Assembly: GCF_016860525.1 (NCBI RefSeq)
Contig: NZ_BNEA01000015.1
Span: 2,480,001 to 2,544,000, forward strand
From: Streptomyces rubradiris
Lineage (GTDB): Bacteria > Actinomycetota > Actinomycetes > Streptomycetales > Streptomycetaceae
Length of the DNA stretch: 64,000 bases
Reading direction: 5' to 3'
Within the stretch, counting starts at the first letter, position 1. Each line of letters starts with the position of its first letter. This document shows, piece after piece, positions 52,153 through 60,944 of the stretch. The notes under the pieces were generated by a model. It was not told the origin of the DNA. It did not search any database and was given only the letters and a program-made list of their open reading frames with translations. Both the position numbers and the translations under genes were made by a program.

Positions 52153-53130
52153 CTAGCGCCCGGTTGCTCCCGCCGTTTCAGGACCGGTCGTAAGGATCAC
52201 GTTCCGCAGGGGTTCGTGGTTCACGAACCGGGTCAGCTGGTCGGCGATCAGCCGCTTGGCGCGCGGCAGGAAGGCCGAGGAGGGCCCGCCGACATGCGGG
52301 CTGATCAGCACGCCCGGCGCCTGCCACAGGGGGTGGCCCGGGGGCAGCGGCTCGGGGTCCGTCACGTCCAGGGCCGCCATGATCCGGCCCCGTTCCAGTT
52401 CGGCGAGGAGCGCCTTGGTGTCCACCACGGCTCCGCGCGCGACGTTGACGAGCAGCGCACCGTCTTTCATCCGGGCGAGGAAGTCCGCGTCCACGAGTCC
52501 CCGGGTGTCCTCCGTAAGGGGGGTGCACAGGATCACGACATCCGCGTGTGGAAGCAGGGAGGGCACATCGGTGATCGGGTGCACGGGGCCGCGCGCTACC
52601 GTGCGACCGGAGCGTGCGACCCGTGCGACCCGCGCGACCTCGAAGGGCGTGAGCCGGTCCTCGATGGCGGCGCCGATGGACCCGTAGCCGACGATCAGCA
52701 CGCTCTTGTCGGCGAGGGAGGGGTGGAATCCGCCGGTCCAGCGCTCCTGCCGCTGGGCGCGGACGAATTCCGGGATGCCGCGCAGCGCGGCGAGGGTCAG
52801 GGTGAGCGCCAGCTCGGCCGTGCTGGTCTCGTGCACGCCCCGCGCGTTGCACAGGCGTACGCCCGGCGGGATGTCCGAAAGCCGTGCGGTGATGTCGTCG
52901 ACACCGGCGGTGAGCGTCTGCACGACCCGGACGTTCGTCAGGTGCGGCAGCGGGCCCACCCGGACCGACAGCCGCTTCATGTACGGCACCACGTACACCG
53001 CGCACCGCGCCGGGTCGCCGGGAAACGGCTGGTCACCGTCCGCGCCACCGTCCCAGAACAGGTAACGGGGCCCCGCGGGCAGCCCCTCGATCTCCTCGGG
53101 CGGAATGGGAAGCCAGACCTCAGCACTCAT
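52153..53130 (-). CDS. D-isomer-specific 2-hydroxyacid dehydrogenase
   Basis: NAD-dependent dehydrogenase of 325 residues. The nucleotide-binding loop is VLIVGYGSIGAAIEDRL; the catalytic Arg is in NVARGAVVDTKALL, the Glu in DVTDPEPLPPGHPLW and the His in ISPHVGGPSSAF. The substrate is unknown; related enzymes act on glyoxylate, hydroxypyruvate or phosphoglycerate, and this one lacks the extra domains of SerA. Divergent from the aldo/keto reductase gene with about 75 bases between. Confidence 0.93.
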   Translation of the reverse strand: MSAEVWLPIPPEEIEGLPAGPRYLFWDGGADGDQPFPGDPARCAVYVVPYMKRLSVRVGPLPHLTNVRVVQTLTAGVDDITARLSDIPPGVRLCNARGVHETSTAELALTLTLAALRGIPEFVRAQRQERWTGGFHPSLADKSVLIVGYGSIGAAIEDRLTPFEVARVARVARSGRTVARGPVHPITDVPSLLPHADVVILCTPLTEDTRGLVDADFLARMKDGALLVNVARGAVVDTKALLAELERGRIMAALDVTDPEPLPPGHPLWQAPGVLISPHVGGPSSAFLPRAKRLIADQLTRFVNHEPLRNVILTTGPETAGATGR

Positions 53131-53205
53131 GCCAGGAGGCTATGTCAGGGCCGCGCGGGCGCAGAGGTTAGGTTGGTGGCCGGGCAGAGGGAGGTTCACG
53201 AGCAG

Positions 53206-54204
53206 GTGGAGCGCAGGACGATCGGCGCGGGGGGACTCGCGGTGGGGGCCGTCGGACTCGGATGCATGCCGATGAGCTGGGCGTACACCGCATCCCGGCA
53301 GCGGGGTGAGGAGTCGGTCAAAGCCGTGCACCGGGCGCTGGACCTCGGCTCGGACCTGCTGGACACCGCGGACATGTACGGCCCGTTCACCAACGAGCTG
53401 CTGCTGGGCCGGGTGCTCAGGGAGCGGCGCCGGGACGCCTTCGTGGCCACGAAGGTGGGGCTGCTGGTGGGCGAGCAGCACATCGTGGCCAACGGCCGCC
53501 CCGGCTATGTGCGGCGGGCCTGCGACGCCTCGCTGCGCCGGCTCCAGACGGACGTGATCGACCTGTACCAGCTGCACCGCCCCGACCCCGAGGTGCCCGT
53601 CGAGGAGACGTGGGGCGCGATGGCGGACCTGGTGCGGGCCGGGAAGGTGCGGGCGCTGGGCCTGTGCGCCCTGGGGGCGCGCGGCGGGCGCCGCTCGGGC
53701 GCCGGGTTGTACGACGCGACGCTGCGCCGGTTGCAGCGGGTCCAGCAGGTGTTCCCGGTGAGCGCGGTGCAGGCGGAGCTGTCGGTGTGGTCGCCGGAGG
53801 CGGTCCGGGAGCTGCTGCCGTGGTGCGAGGCGCGCGGAGTGGGGTTCCTCGCGGCGATGCCGCTGGGCAACGGCTTCCTGACCGGCACGCTGACGCCGGG
53901 CGAGGGTTTCGAACCGGACGACGTGCGCGCCCGGCATCCCCGGTTCACGGCCGAGATGATGGCGGCCAACCAGCCGATCGTCGCGGGGCTGCGGCGCATA
54001 GCCCGGCGGCACGGAGAGGGGGTCACCCCCGCCCAGGTGGCGCTGGCCTGGGTGCTGGCGCAGGGCCGTCATGTGATCGCGCTGCCGGGCACCAAGCGGG
54101 AGCGCTGGGCCGCCGAGAACGCGGGGGCGGCGGGGCTGCGGCTGACCGCGCAGGACCTCGCGGAGGTGGCCAGGCTGCCGGCGGCGCAGGGTTCCTGGGA
54201 CTGA
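53206..54204 (+). CDS. Aldo/keto reductase
   Basis: TIM-barrel NADPH oxidoreductase of about 332 residues, with the tetrad Asp (LLDTADMYG), Tyr (same motif), Lys (VATKVG) and His (YQLHRPDP), and a C-terminal cofactor motif VIALPGTKRERWAAEN. The start MERRTIGAGGLAVGAVGLGC fits the family; GTG at 53206 is chosen, with GGGAGG 11 bases upstream, and GTG at 53176 is possible. Physiological substrate unknown. The 31-bp minisatellite begins at its 3' end. Confidence 0.92.
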   Translation: MERRTIGAGGLAVGAVGLGCMPMSWAYTASRQRGEESVKAVHRALDLGSDLLDTADMYGPFTNELLLGRVLRERRRDAFVATKVGLLVGEQHIVANGRPGYVRRACDASLRRLQTDVIDLYQLHRPDPEVPVEETWGAMADLVRAGKVRALGLCALGARGGRRSGAGLYDATLRRLQRVQQVFPVSAVQAELSVWSPEAVRELLPWCEARGVGFLAAMPLGNGFLTGTLTPGEGFEPDDVRARHPRFTAEMMAANQPIVAGLRRIARRHGEGVTPAQVALAWVLAQGRHVIALPGTKRERWAAENAGAAGLRLTAQDLAEVARLPAAQGSWD

Positions 54205-54372
54205 GGTCCCGAGGCGCTGTCGTTCCTGGAACCGAGGTCCCGGGACAGGGTTGTTGCTGGGGCTGAGGTCCCGGGGCGGAGTTGTTGCTGGGGCTGAGGT
54301 CCCGGGGCGGAGTTGTTGCTGGGGCTGAGGTCCCGGGACAGCGTTGTTGCTGGGGATGAGTTCGGGTCAGGG
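54188..54372. repeat. 31-bp minisatellite, about six units
   Basis: Unit GTTGTTGCTGGGGCTGAGGT plus CCCGGGGCGGA repeats at 54250, 54281 and 54312 almost unchanged. A diverged unit follows at 54343 and two diverged units precede (about 54188 and 54219), the first overlapping the aldo/keto reductase stop codon. No gene is seen here; frames open by chance on the minus strand. Confidence 0.9.
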
Positions 54373-54530
54373 GGATTTCCGGCCACCGCGGACCGGGAGC
54401 CGGTGGCCGTGGATCAGGACCCGGCGAGCGGGAACCCGGCCGGGTGCCGATGGCCGGTGTCCGTCGTCCGTGGCGCCGGAGTAGCGTGCGGCGTGGGGCC
54501 GCCGTGGTGTCCGCCGGCCGGAAGGGAACC

Positions 54531-55688
54531 GTGATCGTGCGACGTCGAGCCGTACCGGCCGTGCTGGCCGTGACCGCCCTGCTGCTCACGGCCGGCTGCT
54601 CCTCGGGGGGCGGGGACGCGCCGGGCCGGACGCCGGCCGCCACGGTCTCCGGGGGATCGACCGCCTCCCGGAGCACCGAGCCGGCCGCGCCCGCCAAGGG
54701 ATCGGCGACGGTGCTGCGCACGGTGGCGAAGGGGCTGAAGTCGCCGTGGGGGCTGGCCGTGCTGCCGGGCGGTGATCTGCTGGTCTCCTCCCGGGACGAG
54801 GCCACGATCAGCCGGATCGACGCGAAAACCGGCCGGACGACGGTGCTGGGCACGGTCCCCGGGGTCTCCCCGGCCGGCGAGGGCGGGCTGCTGGGCATCG
54901 CCCCGTCCCCCGGCTACGCCACGGACCACATGATCTACGCCTACTTCACCTCGGCCTCGGACAACCGGATCGTCCGCGTCCGCTACGACGAGCGCGAACC
55001 GGCCGGTGAGCGACTGGGCGCTCCCGACACGGTGTTCAAGGGCATTCCCAAGGGCGCCATCCACAACGGCGGCCGGATCGCGTTCGGGCCGGACGGCATG
55101 CTGTACGCGGGCACCGGCGAGACCGGGCAGCGTGGCCTGGCGCGGGACCGGTCCTCGCTCGGCGGGAAGATCCTCCGGATGACCCCGGACGGCGAACCGG
55201 CGCCCGGCAACCCCTTCCCCGGCTCCGTCGTGTACTCCTACGGCCACCGCAACGTCCAGGGGCTGGCCTGGGACGGTCACCAGCGGCTGTTCGCCTCGGA
55301 GTTCGGGCAGGACACCTGGGACGAGCTGAACGCGGTCAAGCCCGGCGGCGACTACGGCTGGCCGGAGGCGGAGGGCCGCTCCTCCGACGCCGGCTTCCAG
55401 GACCCGGTGGCCCAGTGGCACACCGACGAAGCCTCCCCCAGCGGTATCGCCCAGGTGAATGGCGCGATCTGGATGGCGGGACTGCGCGGCGAGCGGCTGT
55501 GGCGCGTCCCGCTGGACGGCACCTCGGCCTCGGCCGCCCCGCAGGCGTTCCTCACCGGCACCTACGGCCGGCTGCGCACGGTGGCCCCGGCGGGCGACGG
55601 CCGGCTGTGGCTGGTGACCAGCAACACGGACGGCCGGGGCACGCCGGAGAAGGGGGACGACCGGGTGCTGGAGCTTCAGGTCCGCTGA
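54531..55688 (+). CDS. PQQ-type glucose/sorbosone dehydrogenase lipoprotein
   Basis: Lipoprotein of 385 residues. The signal ends in the lipobox LTAGC and is followed by a Ser/Thr/Ala-rich linker of about 40 residues. The six-bladed propeller carries typical motifs: LKSPWGLAVLPGGDLLVSSR, GEGGLLGIAPSPGY, AIHNGGRIAFGPDGMLYAGT, SYGHRNVQGLAWD and FGQDTWDELNAVKPGGDYGW. The family oxidises sugars with pyrroloquinoline quinone on the cell surface. No PQQ synthesis genes are near, so the cofactor may come from elsewhere. The GTG at 54531 follows GAAGGGA. Confidence 0.93.
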   Translation: MIVRRRAVPAVLAVTALLLTAGCSSGGGDAPGRTPAATVSGGSTASRSTEPAAPAKGSATVLRTVAKGLKSPWGLAVLPGGDLLVSSRDEATISRIDAKTGRTTVLGTVPGVSPAGEGGLLGIAPSPGYATDHMIYAYFTSASDNRIVRVRYDEREPAGERLGAPDTVFKGIPKGAIHNGGRIAFGPDGMLYAGTGETGQRGLARDRSSLGGKILRMTPDGEPAPGNPFPGSVVYSYGHRNVQGLAWDGHQRLFASEFGQDTWDELNAVKPGGDYGWPEAEGRSSDAGFQDPVAQWHTDEASPSGIAQVNGAIWMAGLRGERLWRVPLDGTSASAAPQAFLTGTYGRLRTVAPAGDGRLWLVTSNTDGRGTPEKGDDRVLELQVR

Positions 55689-55723
55689 GCCCGCCCGCCC
55701 GTCGGCCCACCCGTCGGCCGAGG

Positions 55724-55933
55724 TCAGCCGGGCTCGGGCCCGGTTTCCTCGTCGGCCGGTACCGGCGGTTCGGGCGCGGACAGCCGTATGACCGCCTTGC
55801 CGGAGGCCAGGTCTATGGGGCCGCGGCCGGGGTCGTTGTCGCCGACGTCCTCGCGGGACAGTTCCAGGCGTTTGAGTTCGTCCCTGGTGTGTTTGCGGCC
55901 GGGTGCGAACAGTTCCTCGAAGACGTTGAACAC
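55724..55933 (-). CDS. Small DUF6191 protein
   Basis: Protein of 69 residues that begins VFNVFEELFAPGRKHTRDEL and contains KRLELSREDVGDNDPGRGPID and an acidic Pro/Glu tail. I recognise it as the DUF6191 family found widely in Streptomyces; function unknown. The GTG at 55933 follows GAGGGGGG. It lies 38 bases downstream of the LAL regulator gene on the same strand and may be cotranscribed. Confidence 0.8.
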   Translation of the reverse strand: MFNVFEELFAPGRKHTRDELKRLELSREDVGDNDPGRGPIDLASGKAVIRLSAPEPPVPADEETGPEPG

Positions 55934-55971
55934 GGCTCCCCCCTCACTGCCGGTTTTCTCCAGCGTAGGTC

Positions 55972-58900
55972 TCACCCGGACGATTCGGCAGCGAGTGTCC
56001 CGGCCACGGGCAGGCCGAGCCGGTGCGCCACCGCCGCCGCCTCGCCCCGGCCCGAGACACCGAGCTTGCCGAGGATGTTGGAGACGTGGACGCTCGCGGT
56101 CTTCGGCGAGATGAACAGTTCCTCGGCTATCTGCCGGTTGGTACGGCCGGCCGCGACCAGGCCGAGGACGTCCCGCTCCCGGCTGGTGAGACCGAAGGCG
56201 GCGGCCGGATCGGCGGCCGGGTCCCGCCGCTTGCCGCCGTTGAGGGTGAGCCGGGCCCGCTGGGCGAGCCGGGCGACGGCATCGGCGAGCGGCCGGGCCT
56301 TCAGGTGGTCGGCGACCGCCGCGGCCAGCCTGAGCAGTTCCACGGCGCGGTCGCGTTCGTCGTCGCCGCCCTCGGCCAGCAGCGCCCCGGCCAGACGGTG
56401 CCGGACCCGGGCGAGGTCGTAGGGGCGGTCCAGGCACTCGAAGGCGGCGACCACCGGGGTCCAGGTCCCGGCGGTGTCCCGGCCCTCGGCGCGCAGCAGT
56501 TCGGCCCGGGCCCACTGGCTGTGGGCCTGCCACAGGGGGACGCCGGTGGTCATCGTCCGTACGGCCGTGGCGAGACGGTCGAGGATCCCGGCGCGGCCTG
56601 GCCGGGCGGCGGGCAGGGCGCGGGCGTCGGCCTCGGCGGTGGCGGCGGCCAGCAGCAGCGGCCAGCCGTACCGGTGGGTGCCGGGTGGGAAACCGGCGTC
56701 CAGGACCGGCAGGAGGAGCGCGCGGACGTCGTCGGTCCTGCCCTCGGCGGCGGCTATGCCGACGGCGGTGCGGATCAGCGGCAGGGACTGCTGGGGCCGC
56801 GGGTCGTGGGTGCCGTACCAGGAGCGGGCGGTGGCGAGCTGCCGGGCGGCCTCGGCGAGGTCGCCGCGGGCCAGGGCGAGGTGGGCCAGGCGCAGGGCGC
56901 CCCCGGCCCGGGGCTTGGCGCTGTGGCCGACCCGGGTGGCGTGCGCGGCGGCCTCGGCGGCCTCCTCCCACCGGCCGAGCGCGTAGAGCGCCTCGGAGAG
57001 GTTGCCCCAGGCCCAGGCCCCGGAGTCCAGCAGTCCGTACCGGCGGCAGAATTCGATGCCCTCGCGCAGCAGCGGTACGGCCTCCCGGTCGCGGCCGACG
57101 CTGCGCAGCGCGGACGGCAGGTTGACGTAGGCCCGGCCGGCGACCGGGTGCACGCCCTCCGCCAGGGTGTCCCGCAGCACCTGCCGCATCTGCGCCAGGC
57201 CCGCCTCCGGGTCGCCGGACTCCACCGTCAGCCCGCCCAGGGTGAGCAGGGCGTGCAGCTCGGTCTCGCGGGCGCCCACCATGCGCGCGTACTCCACGGC
57301 CCGTTCGGCGGCGGCCAGCGCCTCGGGGCCGGGCCGGTGCTGCATGGACCAGTTGGCGACGACCGCCAGCACCTCGGCGTGCACCTCGGACGGCGGCAGA
57401 CCGCGCACCAGGTCCTGCGCGGTGGCCAGTTCCCGCCAGCCGTCACCGCGGGCCTGGGCCTGCACCAGCCGGGAGCGCTGCACCCAGAACCAGGCGGCGC
57501 GCAGCGGGTCCGGGTCCTCCTCCAGCAGGCGCAGGGCCCGCTTGGTGATCTTCAGGGCGCGTTCCCGTTCGCCGCCGAAGCGGCCCGCCACCGCGGCCTC
57601 GGCCATCAGGTCGAGGTAGCGCAGCGGGGTGGTGGCCGGGTCGCAGCCGCACGGGGGGTACACCTCCGCGTAGTCGACCGGGCGCAGGGCGGCGCGCACC
57701 TCGGCGGGGGCGTTGTCCCACAGCTCCATCGCCCGTTCCAGCAGCCCGAGTTGTTCGGTGTAGGCGTGCCGGCGGCGGGCGACGACGGCGGCGGCGAGGA
57801 CGGCGGGCAGGGCCTTGGCGGCGTCGTGCGCGTGGTACCAGTAGCTGGCCAGGCGCATCACCCGGGCGTCGGCGGGGACGAGCGTGGGATCGGCCTCCAG
57901 CGCCTCGGCGTAGCGGCGGTTGAGCCGGGAGCGTTCGCCGGGCAGCAGGTCGTCGGCGACGGCCTCGCGGACCAGGGAGTGCCGGAAGCGGTAGCCGTCG
58001 CCGCCGGGGGTGACGGTGAGGATGTTGGCGCCGACGGCGGCTCGCAGCGCCTCGATGAGGTCGTCCTCGGCCAGCCGGGCCACGGCGGCGATCAGCCGGT
58101 ACTCCACCGTGGAGCCGCCCTCGGCGACGATCCGGGCGACCCGCTGGGCGCTCTCGGGCAGCGCCTCGACCCGGACGAGGAGCAGGTCGCGCAGGGAGTC
58201 GGTGAGGCCGGCGCAGTTGCCCTGGCAGGCGGCGACGGCGAGTTCCTCGATGAAGAAGGCGTTGCCGTCGGAGCGTTCGTAGATCTCGTCGACCTGGGCG
58301 GGGTCGGGTTCGGCGGCGAGGATGCCGGCGATCTGGCGGCAGGCCTCCTCGCGGGTGAAGCGGGCCAGTTCGATCCGGCGGACGGTGCGCAGCCGGTCCA
58401 GTTCGGCGAGCAGGGGGCGCAGCGGGTGGCGGCGGTGGATGTCGTCGCTGCGGTAGCTGGCCAGGACGAGGAGGCGGCCGGCGCGCAGGGTGCGCAGCAG
58501 ATAGGCGAGCAGGTGACGGGTGGAGGCGTCGGCCCAGTGCAGGTCCTCCAGGACCAGGACGACGGTGTGGTCGGCGGCGACCCGCTCCAGCAGCCGGGCG
58601 GTGAGTTCGAACAGGCGGGCCATGCCCTGTTCGTCGTGGCGGCCGGCGCCGGCCTCGCCGAGGTCGGGCAGCAGCCGGGCCAGTTCCTCCTCCTGGCCGG
58701 CCGCGGCGGCGGCGAACGCCTCGGGCAGGGCGTCGCGCAGGGCCCGCAGCGCGGCGGAGAAGGGGGCGAACGGCAGCCCGTCGGCGCCGATCTCCACGCA
58801 GCCGCCGACGGCGACGACCGCGCCACGGCCGGCCGCGGACGTGGCGAACTCCTCCACGAGGCGGGTCTTGCCCACGCCTGCCTCACCGCCGAGCAGCAGC

Positions 58901-59013
58901 GCCTGCGGCTCGGCGGCGTCGGCTCGGGCGAGCGCGTCGCGCAGCGTGGCCAACTCGGCGGTGCGGCCGACGAACACGGGACTGACGGACCTGGTCTCCA
59001 CGGGCCCGAGCAT
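55972..59013 (-). CDS. Large LuxR-type (LAL/MalT-like) ATPase regulator
   Basis: Protein of about 1013 residues. An N-terminal AAA/STAND ATPase has Walker A GGEAGVGKTRL (about 42-52) and Walker B VLVLEDLHWADAST. A long TPR-like helical region follows, and a C-terminal LuxR HTH (LTSRERDVLGLVAAGRTNRQ, IAEELFISPKTASVHVSNIL). LAL proteins are often pathway activators; the target here is unknown, and no biosynthetic cluster adjoins. The ATG at 59013 is used, although its binding site is weak; the frame stays open upstream to 59496 through the 21-bp repeats, but codon usage there argues against coding. Confidence 0.9.
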   Translation of the reverse strand: MLGPVETRSVSPVFVGRTAELATLRDALARADAAEPQALLLGGEAGVGKTRLVEEFATSAAGRGAVVAVGGCVEIGADGLPFAPFSAALRALRDALPEAFAAAAAGQEEELARLLPDLGEAGAGRHDEQGMARLFELTARLLERVAADHTVVLVLEDLHWADASTRHLLAYLLRTLRAGRLLVLASYRSDDIHRRHPLRPLLAELDRLRTVRRIELARFTREEACRQIAGILAAEPDPAQVDEIYERSDGNAFFIEELAVAACQGNCAGLTDSLRDLLLVRVEALPESAQRVARIVAEGGSTVEYRLIAAVARLAEDDLIEALRAAVGANILTVTPGGDGYRFRHSLVREAVADDLLPGERSRLNRRYAEALEADPTLVPADARVMRLASYWYHAHDAAKALPAVLAAAVVARRRHAYTEQLGLLERAMELWDNAPAEVRAALRPVDYAEVYPPCGCDPATTPLRYLDLMAEAAVAGRFGGERERALKITKRALRLLEEDPDPLRAAWFWVQRSRLVQAQARGDGWRELATAQDLVRGLPPSEVHAEVLAVVANWSMQHRPGPEALAAAERAVEYARMVGARETELHALLTLGGLTVESGDPEAGLAQMRQVLRDTLAEGVHPVAGRAYVNLPSALRSVGRDREAVPLLREGIEFCRRYGLLDSGAWAWGNLSEALYALGRWEEAAEAAAHATRVGHSAKPRAGGALRLAHLALARGDLAEAARQLATARSWYGTHDPRPQQSLPLIRTAVGIAAAEGRTDDVRALLLPVLDAGFPPGTHRYGWPLLLAAATAEADARALPAARPGRAGILDRLATAVRTMTTGVPLWQAHSQWARAELLRAEGRDTAGTWTPVVAAFECLDRPYDLARVRHRLAGALLAEGGDDERDRAVELLRLAAAVADHLKARPLADAVARLAQRARLTLNGGKRRDPAADPAAAFGLTSRERDVLGLVAAGRTNRQIAEELFISPKTASVHVSNILGKLGVSGRGEAAAVAHRLGLPVAGTLAAESSG

Positions 59014-59065
59014 CGCACGAGGTCCCGACGGCCTGGCACTGGTTTTCCACAGGCCCCGTGTGATG

Positions 59066-59170
59066 GTCGTACCGATGGGCGGGAGGGGCGTACCGACGGA
59101 CGGGACGGCCTCGCTGGCGGCCGGAAAAGCCGTACCGACAGCCGGAAAAGTCGTACTGACGGCCGGAAGG
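59066..59170. repeat. Five 21-bp tandem units upstream of LAL gene
   Basis: Units begin at 59066, 59087, 59108, 59129 and 59150 with a core G(C/T)CGTACCGACnGCCGGAAnn. The unit length is a multiple of three, so one minus-strand frame gives heptads such as LPAVSTT and FPAVGTA in frame with the LAL gene. I regard it as a promoter-proximal minisatellite. Confidence 0.75.
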
Positions 59171-59252
59171 GCCGTGTGGCTCCGCCCGGAAGCCCCACGG
59201 CCCTGGTGCCGGGAGCGGCCGTCCCCCGTCCGGTCGCTCCGCGCCCCCGGCG

Positions 59253-59441
59253 TCACGCGGCGCGCGGCAGCCCGTGCCGCCGGGAGCCGCCGGTATGCGA
59301 CTCGGCGGCCGGGGCGGCGTGGCCGGATCGCCCGCGGCGGGCGGCGCGGCGGGCGCGGACGACCTCGCGGGCCAGGCGTTCCTCCCGCGCCGTGCGGCGC
59401 AGCTCGGCGGAGCGGAGGCGGTGCAGTTCGAGCTCGTACAT
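59253..59441 (-). CDS. Small Arg-rich hypothetical protein (62 aa)
   Basis: Begins MYELELHRLRSAELRRTARE and continues ERLAREVVRARRAARRGRSG. The ATG at 59441 follows GGGAGGAA. The amphipathic basic helix resembles small proteins common in Streptomyces genomes, function unknown. It sits between the LAL gene and the terminator at 59574. Confidence 0.6.
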   Translation of the reverse strand: MYELELHRLRSAELRRTAREERLAREVVRARRAARRGRSGHAAPAAESHTGGSRRHGLPRAA

Positions 59442-59573
59442 GGCGGGTTCCTCCCGGGATGCGGTGGCGGGTGCCGCTTTCCGCGACGCCTCCCACCCTC
59501 GTCCCACGGCCGGGTCCGCCGCATCGGGAGAGTTCCGCATCTTCGCGCGTCCGGCGGGCCGCACGCGCGCGTA

Positions 59574-59621
59574 AGGGGCCTTAGGCCGTCCGCGCGCCGG
59601 GCGGGGACGCCTAAGGCCCCT
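59574..59621 (-). terminator. Terminator after the three-helix membrane protein gene
   Basis: AGGGGCCTTAGGC (59574-59586) and GCCTAAGGCCCCT (59609-59621) are exact complements around a 22-base loop, just past the stop at 59637. Confidence 0.75.
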
Positions 59622-59636
59622 GGGACACCGGTCCGC

Positions 59637-60272
59637 TCAGCCGGCGGAGGGCACGGCCAGCAGGGCGTCGGAGTACTTCAGGACGGCCAGCAGCAGGCCG
59701 ATGACGCCGAGCGAGAGGCCCGCCCAGGCCACCGACCTGGTCCAGGCGGCCTGCGGGCGGCCCGGGGCGCCGAACGCGGGCCGGACCAGCACCACCACGG
59801 CGGTGATCAGCGCGGCCAGCGCGAACAGCCCGGCCCACAGGGCGGTGGTGTGCCAGGCGTCGCCGTAGACCTCCTTGAGCTGGGTGCCGACGCTCGCGCT
59901 GGTGGACGTCCGCAGCTGGCCGATGAGCTGCTCACGGGCGGAGGCCATGGTGCCGATCCAGCCGCCGGTGAGCGAGACCAGGCCCAGCGCGGCGGAGACG
60001 ACGGCACCGGCGCCCTGGCCGACCCCGGAGGGCACCTTGCCACCGGCGCCGTCCGCCTCGCCGTCCTCCCGGACCCCGTCCTCTCCGCCTTCCCTGTCGT
60101 CCCCGTCTTCCTCGCCGGCCGCGTCCACCGGCTCGGTCTTCCCGGTCTCCCCGGTCTTCCCGGTCTCCGCCACGGCCCCGGGGCCGGCCGTCGTCGTCTC
60201 GTCGTCCTCGCGCGCGTCGGTGCCGGACCCGGTGCCGGCGGTCTCAGCGCCTTGCGCTGTCTTCGTTGCCAT
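59637..60272 (-). CDS. Membrane protein with acidic N-terminus, unknown function
   Basis: Protein of about 211 residues. The first 75 residues are acidic and Gly/Thr/Glu-rich (TGKTGETGKTEPVDAAGEED). Three to four hydrophobic segments follow (AGAVVSAALGLVSLTGGWIG, WAGLFALAALITAVVVLV, SVAWAGLSLGVIGLLLAVL). No known domain recognised. The ATG at 60272 has no very strong binding site, but codon usage supports the gene. Confidence 0.7.
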   Translation of the reverse strand: MATKTAQGAETAGTGSGTDAREDDETTTAGPGAVAETGKTGETGKTEPVDAAGEEDGDDREGGEDGVREDGEADGAGGKVPSGVGQGAGAVVSAALGLVSLTGGWIGTMASAREQLIGQLRTSTSASVGTQLKEVYGDAWHTTALWAGLFALAALITAVVVLVRPAFGAPGRPQAAWTRSVAWAGLSLGVIGLLLAVLKYSDALLAVPSAG

Positions 60273-60307
60273 GTCCGGCACCGTACGGACGCTGTCTGAG
60301 AGGTCTC

Positions 60308-60883
60308 TTAATGATCGTTTCGCGCGGTACGCGCGCGTGCCGCGCGCCACTCGGGGGCCAGCACCGCCCAGATCTCCGTGCTGGTGCGCACGCCCCGGTG
60401 CGGGAAGTTCTCGCGGAGCACGCCTTCGCGGGTCATGCCGAGCCGCCGGGCCACGTTGATGCTGGCCTCGTTGGCCGAGGACACCTGCCACTCCACCCGG
60501 TGCATGCCGCGCTCCTCGAAGGCCCAGTCGAGCAGCATCCGCATGCCGCGCGTGACCAGCCCGCGCCCGGCCGCGCCCGGCTCCAGCCAGCAGCCGGCCT
60601 CGCAGACCCCGCTCGGGGTGTCCCAGACGCGGAACAGCAGCCCTCCGACGAGCTTGCCGTCCAGCCAGATCCCGTGCACGCCGCCGGCGTCGGCGGCGCG
60701 CTTGTCGGCGTACGACTTCAGCCACGCGCGGGCCCCGTCGAGATCGGACACCACGTCCGCGAGCCCTATGTGCCGGCCGATGAACTCCCGTCCCCGGTCG
60801 ATGTTCGCCAGCAGCTCACCGGCGTGCCACACCTCCAGGGGCCGCAGTTCGGCACCGTCGTCACCGAGCGATGTCGCGTACAT
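60308..60883 (-). CDS. GNAT-family N-acetyltransferase (RimJ/RimL-like)
   Basis: Protein of 191 residues. It has the RimJ/RimL pattern: FIGRHIGLADVVSDLDGARA, GIWLDGKLVGGLLFR, the acetyl-CoA loop LEPGAAGRGLVTRGMRMLLD, VEWQVSSANEASINVARRLG and TREGVLRENFPHRG. Likely acetylates an N-terminal or small-molecule amine; substrate unknown. The ATG at 60883 follows GGGAG. Confidence 0.9.
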   Translation of the reverse strand: MYATSLGDDGAELRPLEVWHAGELLANIDRGREFIGRHIGLADVVSDLDGARAWLKSYADKRAADAGGVHGIWLDGKLVGGLLFRVWDTPSGVCEAGCWLEPGAAGRGLVTRGMRMLLDWAFEERGMHRVEWQVSSANEASINVARRLGMTREGVLRENFPHRGVRTSTEIWAVLAPEWRAARARTARNDH

Positions 60884-60944
60884 GAAGCCGCACTCCCTTC
60901 CCGCAGTCCGTCCGCCGGGACCCGGTCGGTACGGCGAAAACACG

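Noticed and set aside
54188..54372. CRISPR array
   Set aside because: Repeats are directly abutting without unique spacers, so this is a minisatellite.
59014..59496. N-terminal extension of the LAL protein
   Set aside because: Arg/Pro-rich composition, tandem repeats and an overlapping small gene with a good binding site argue against coding.
56023..59574. Plus-strand frame opposite the LAL gene
   Set aside because: Gly/Val/Gln/Arg-rich shadow with no domain; LAL has ATPase and HTH motifs in the right order.
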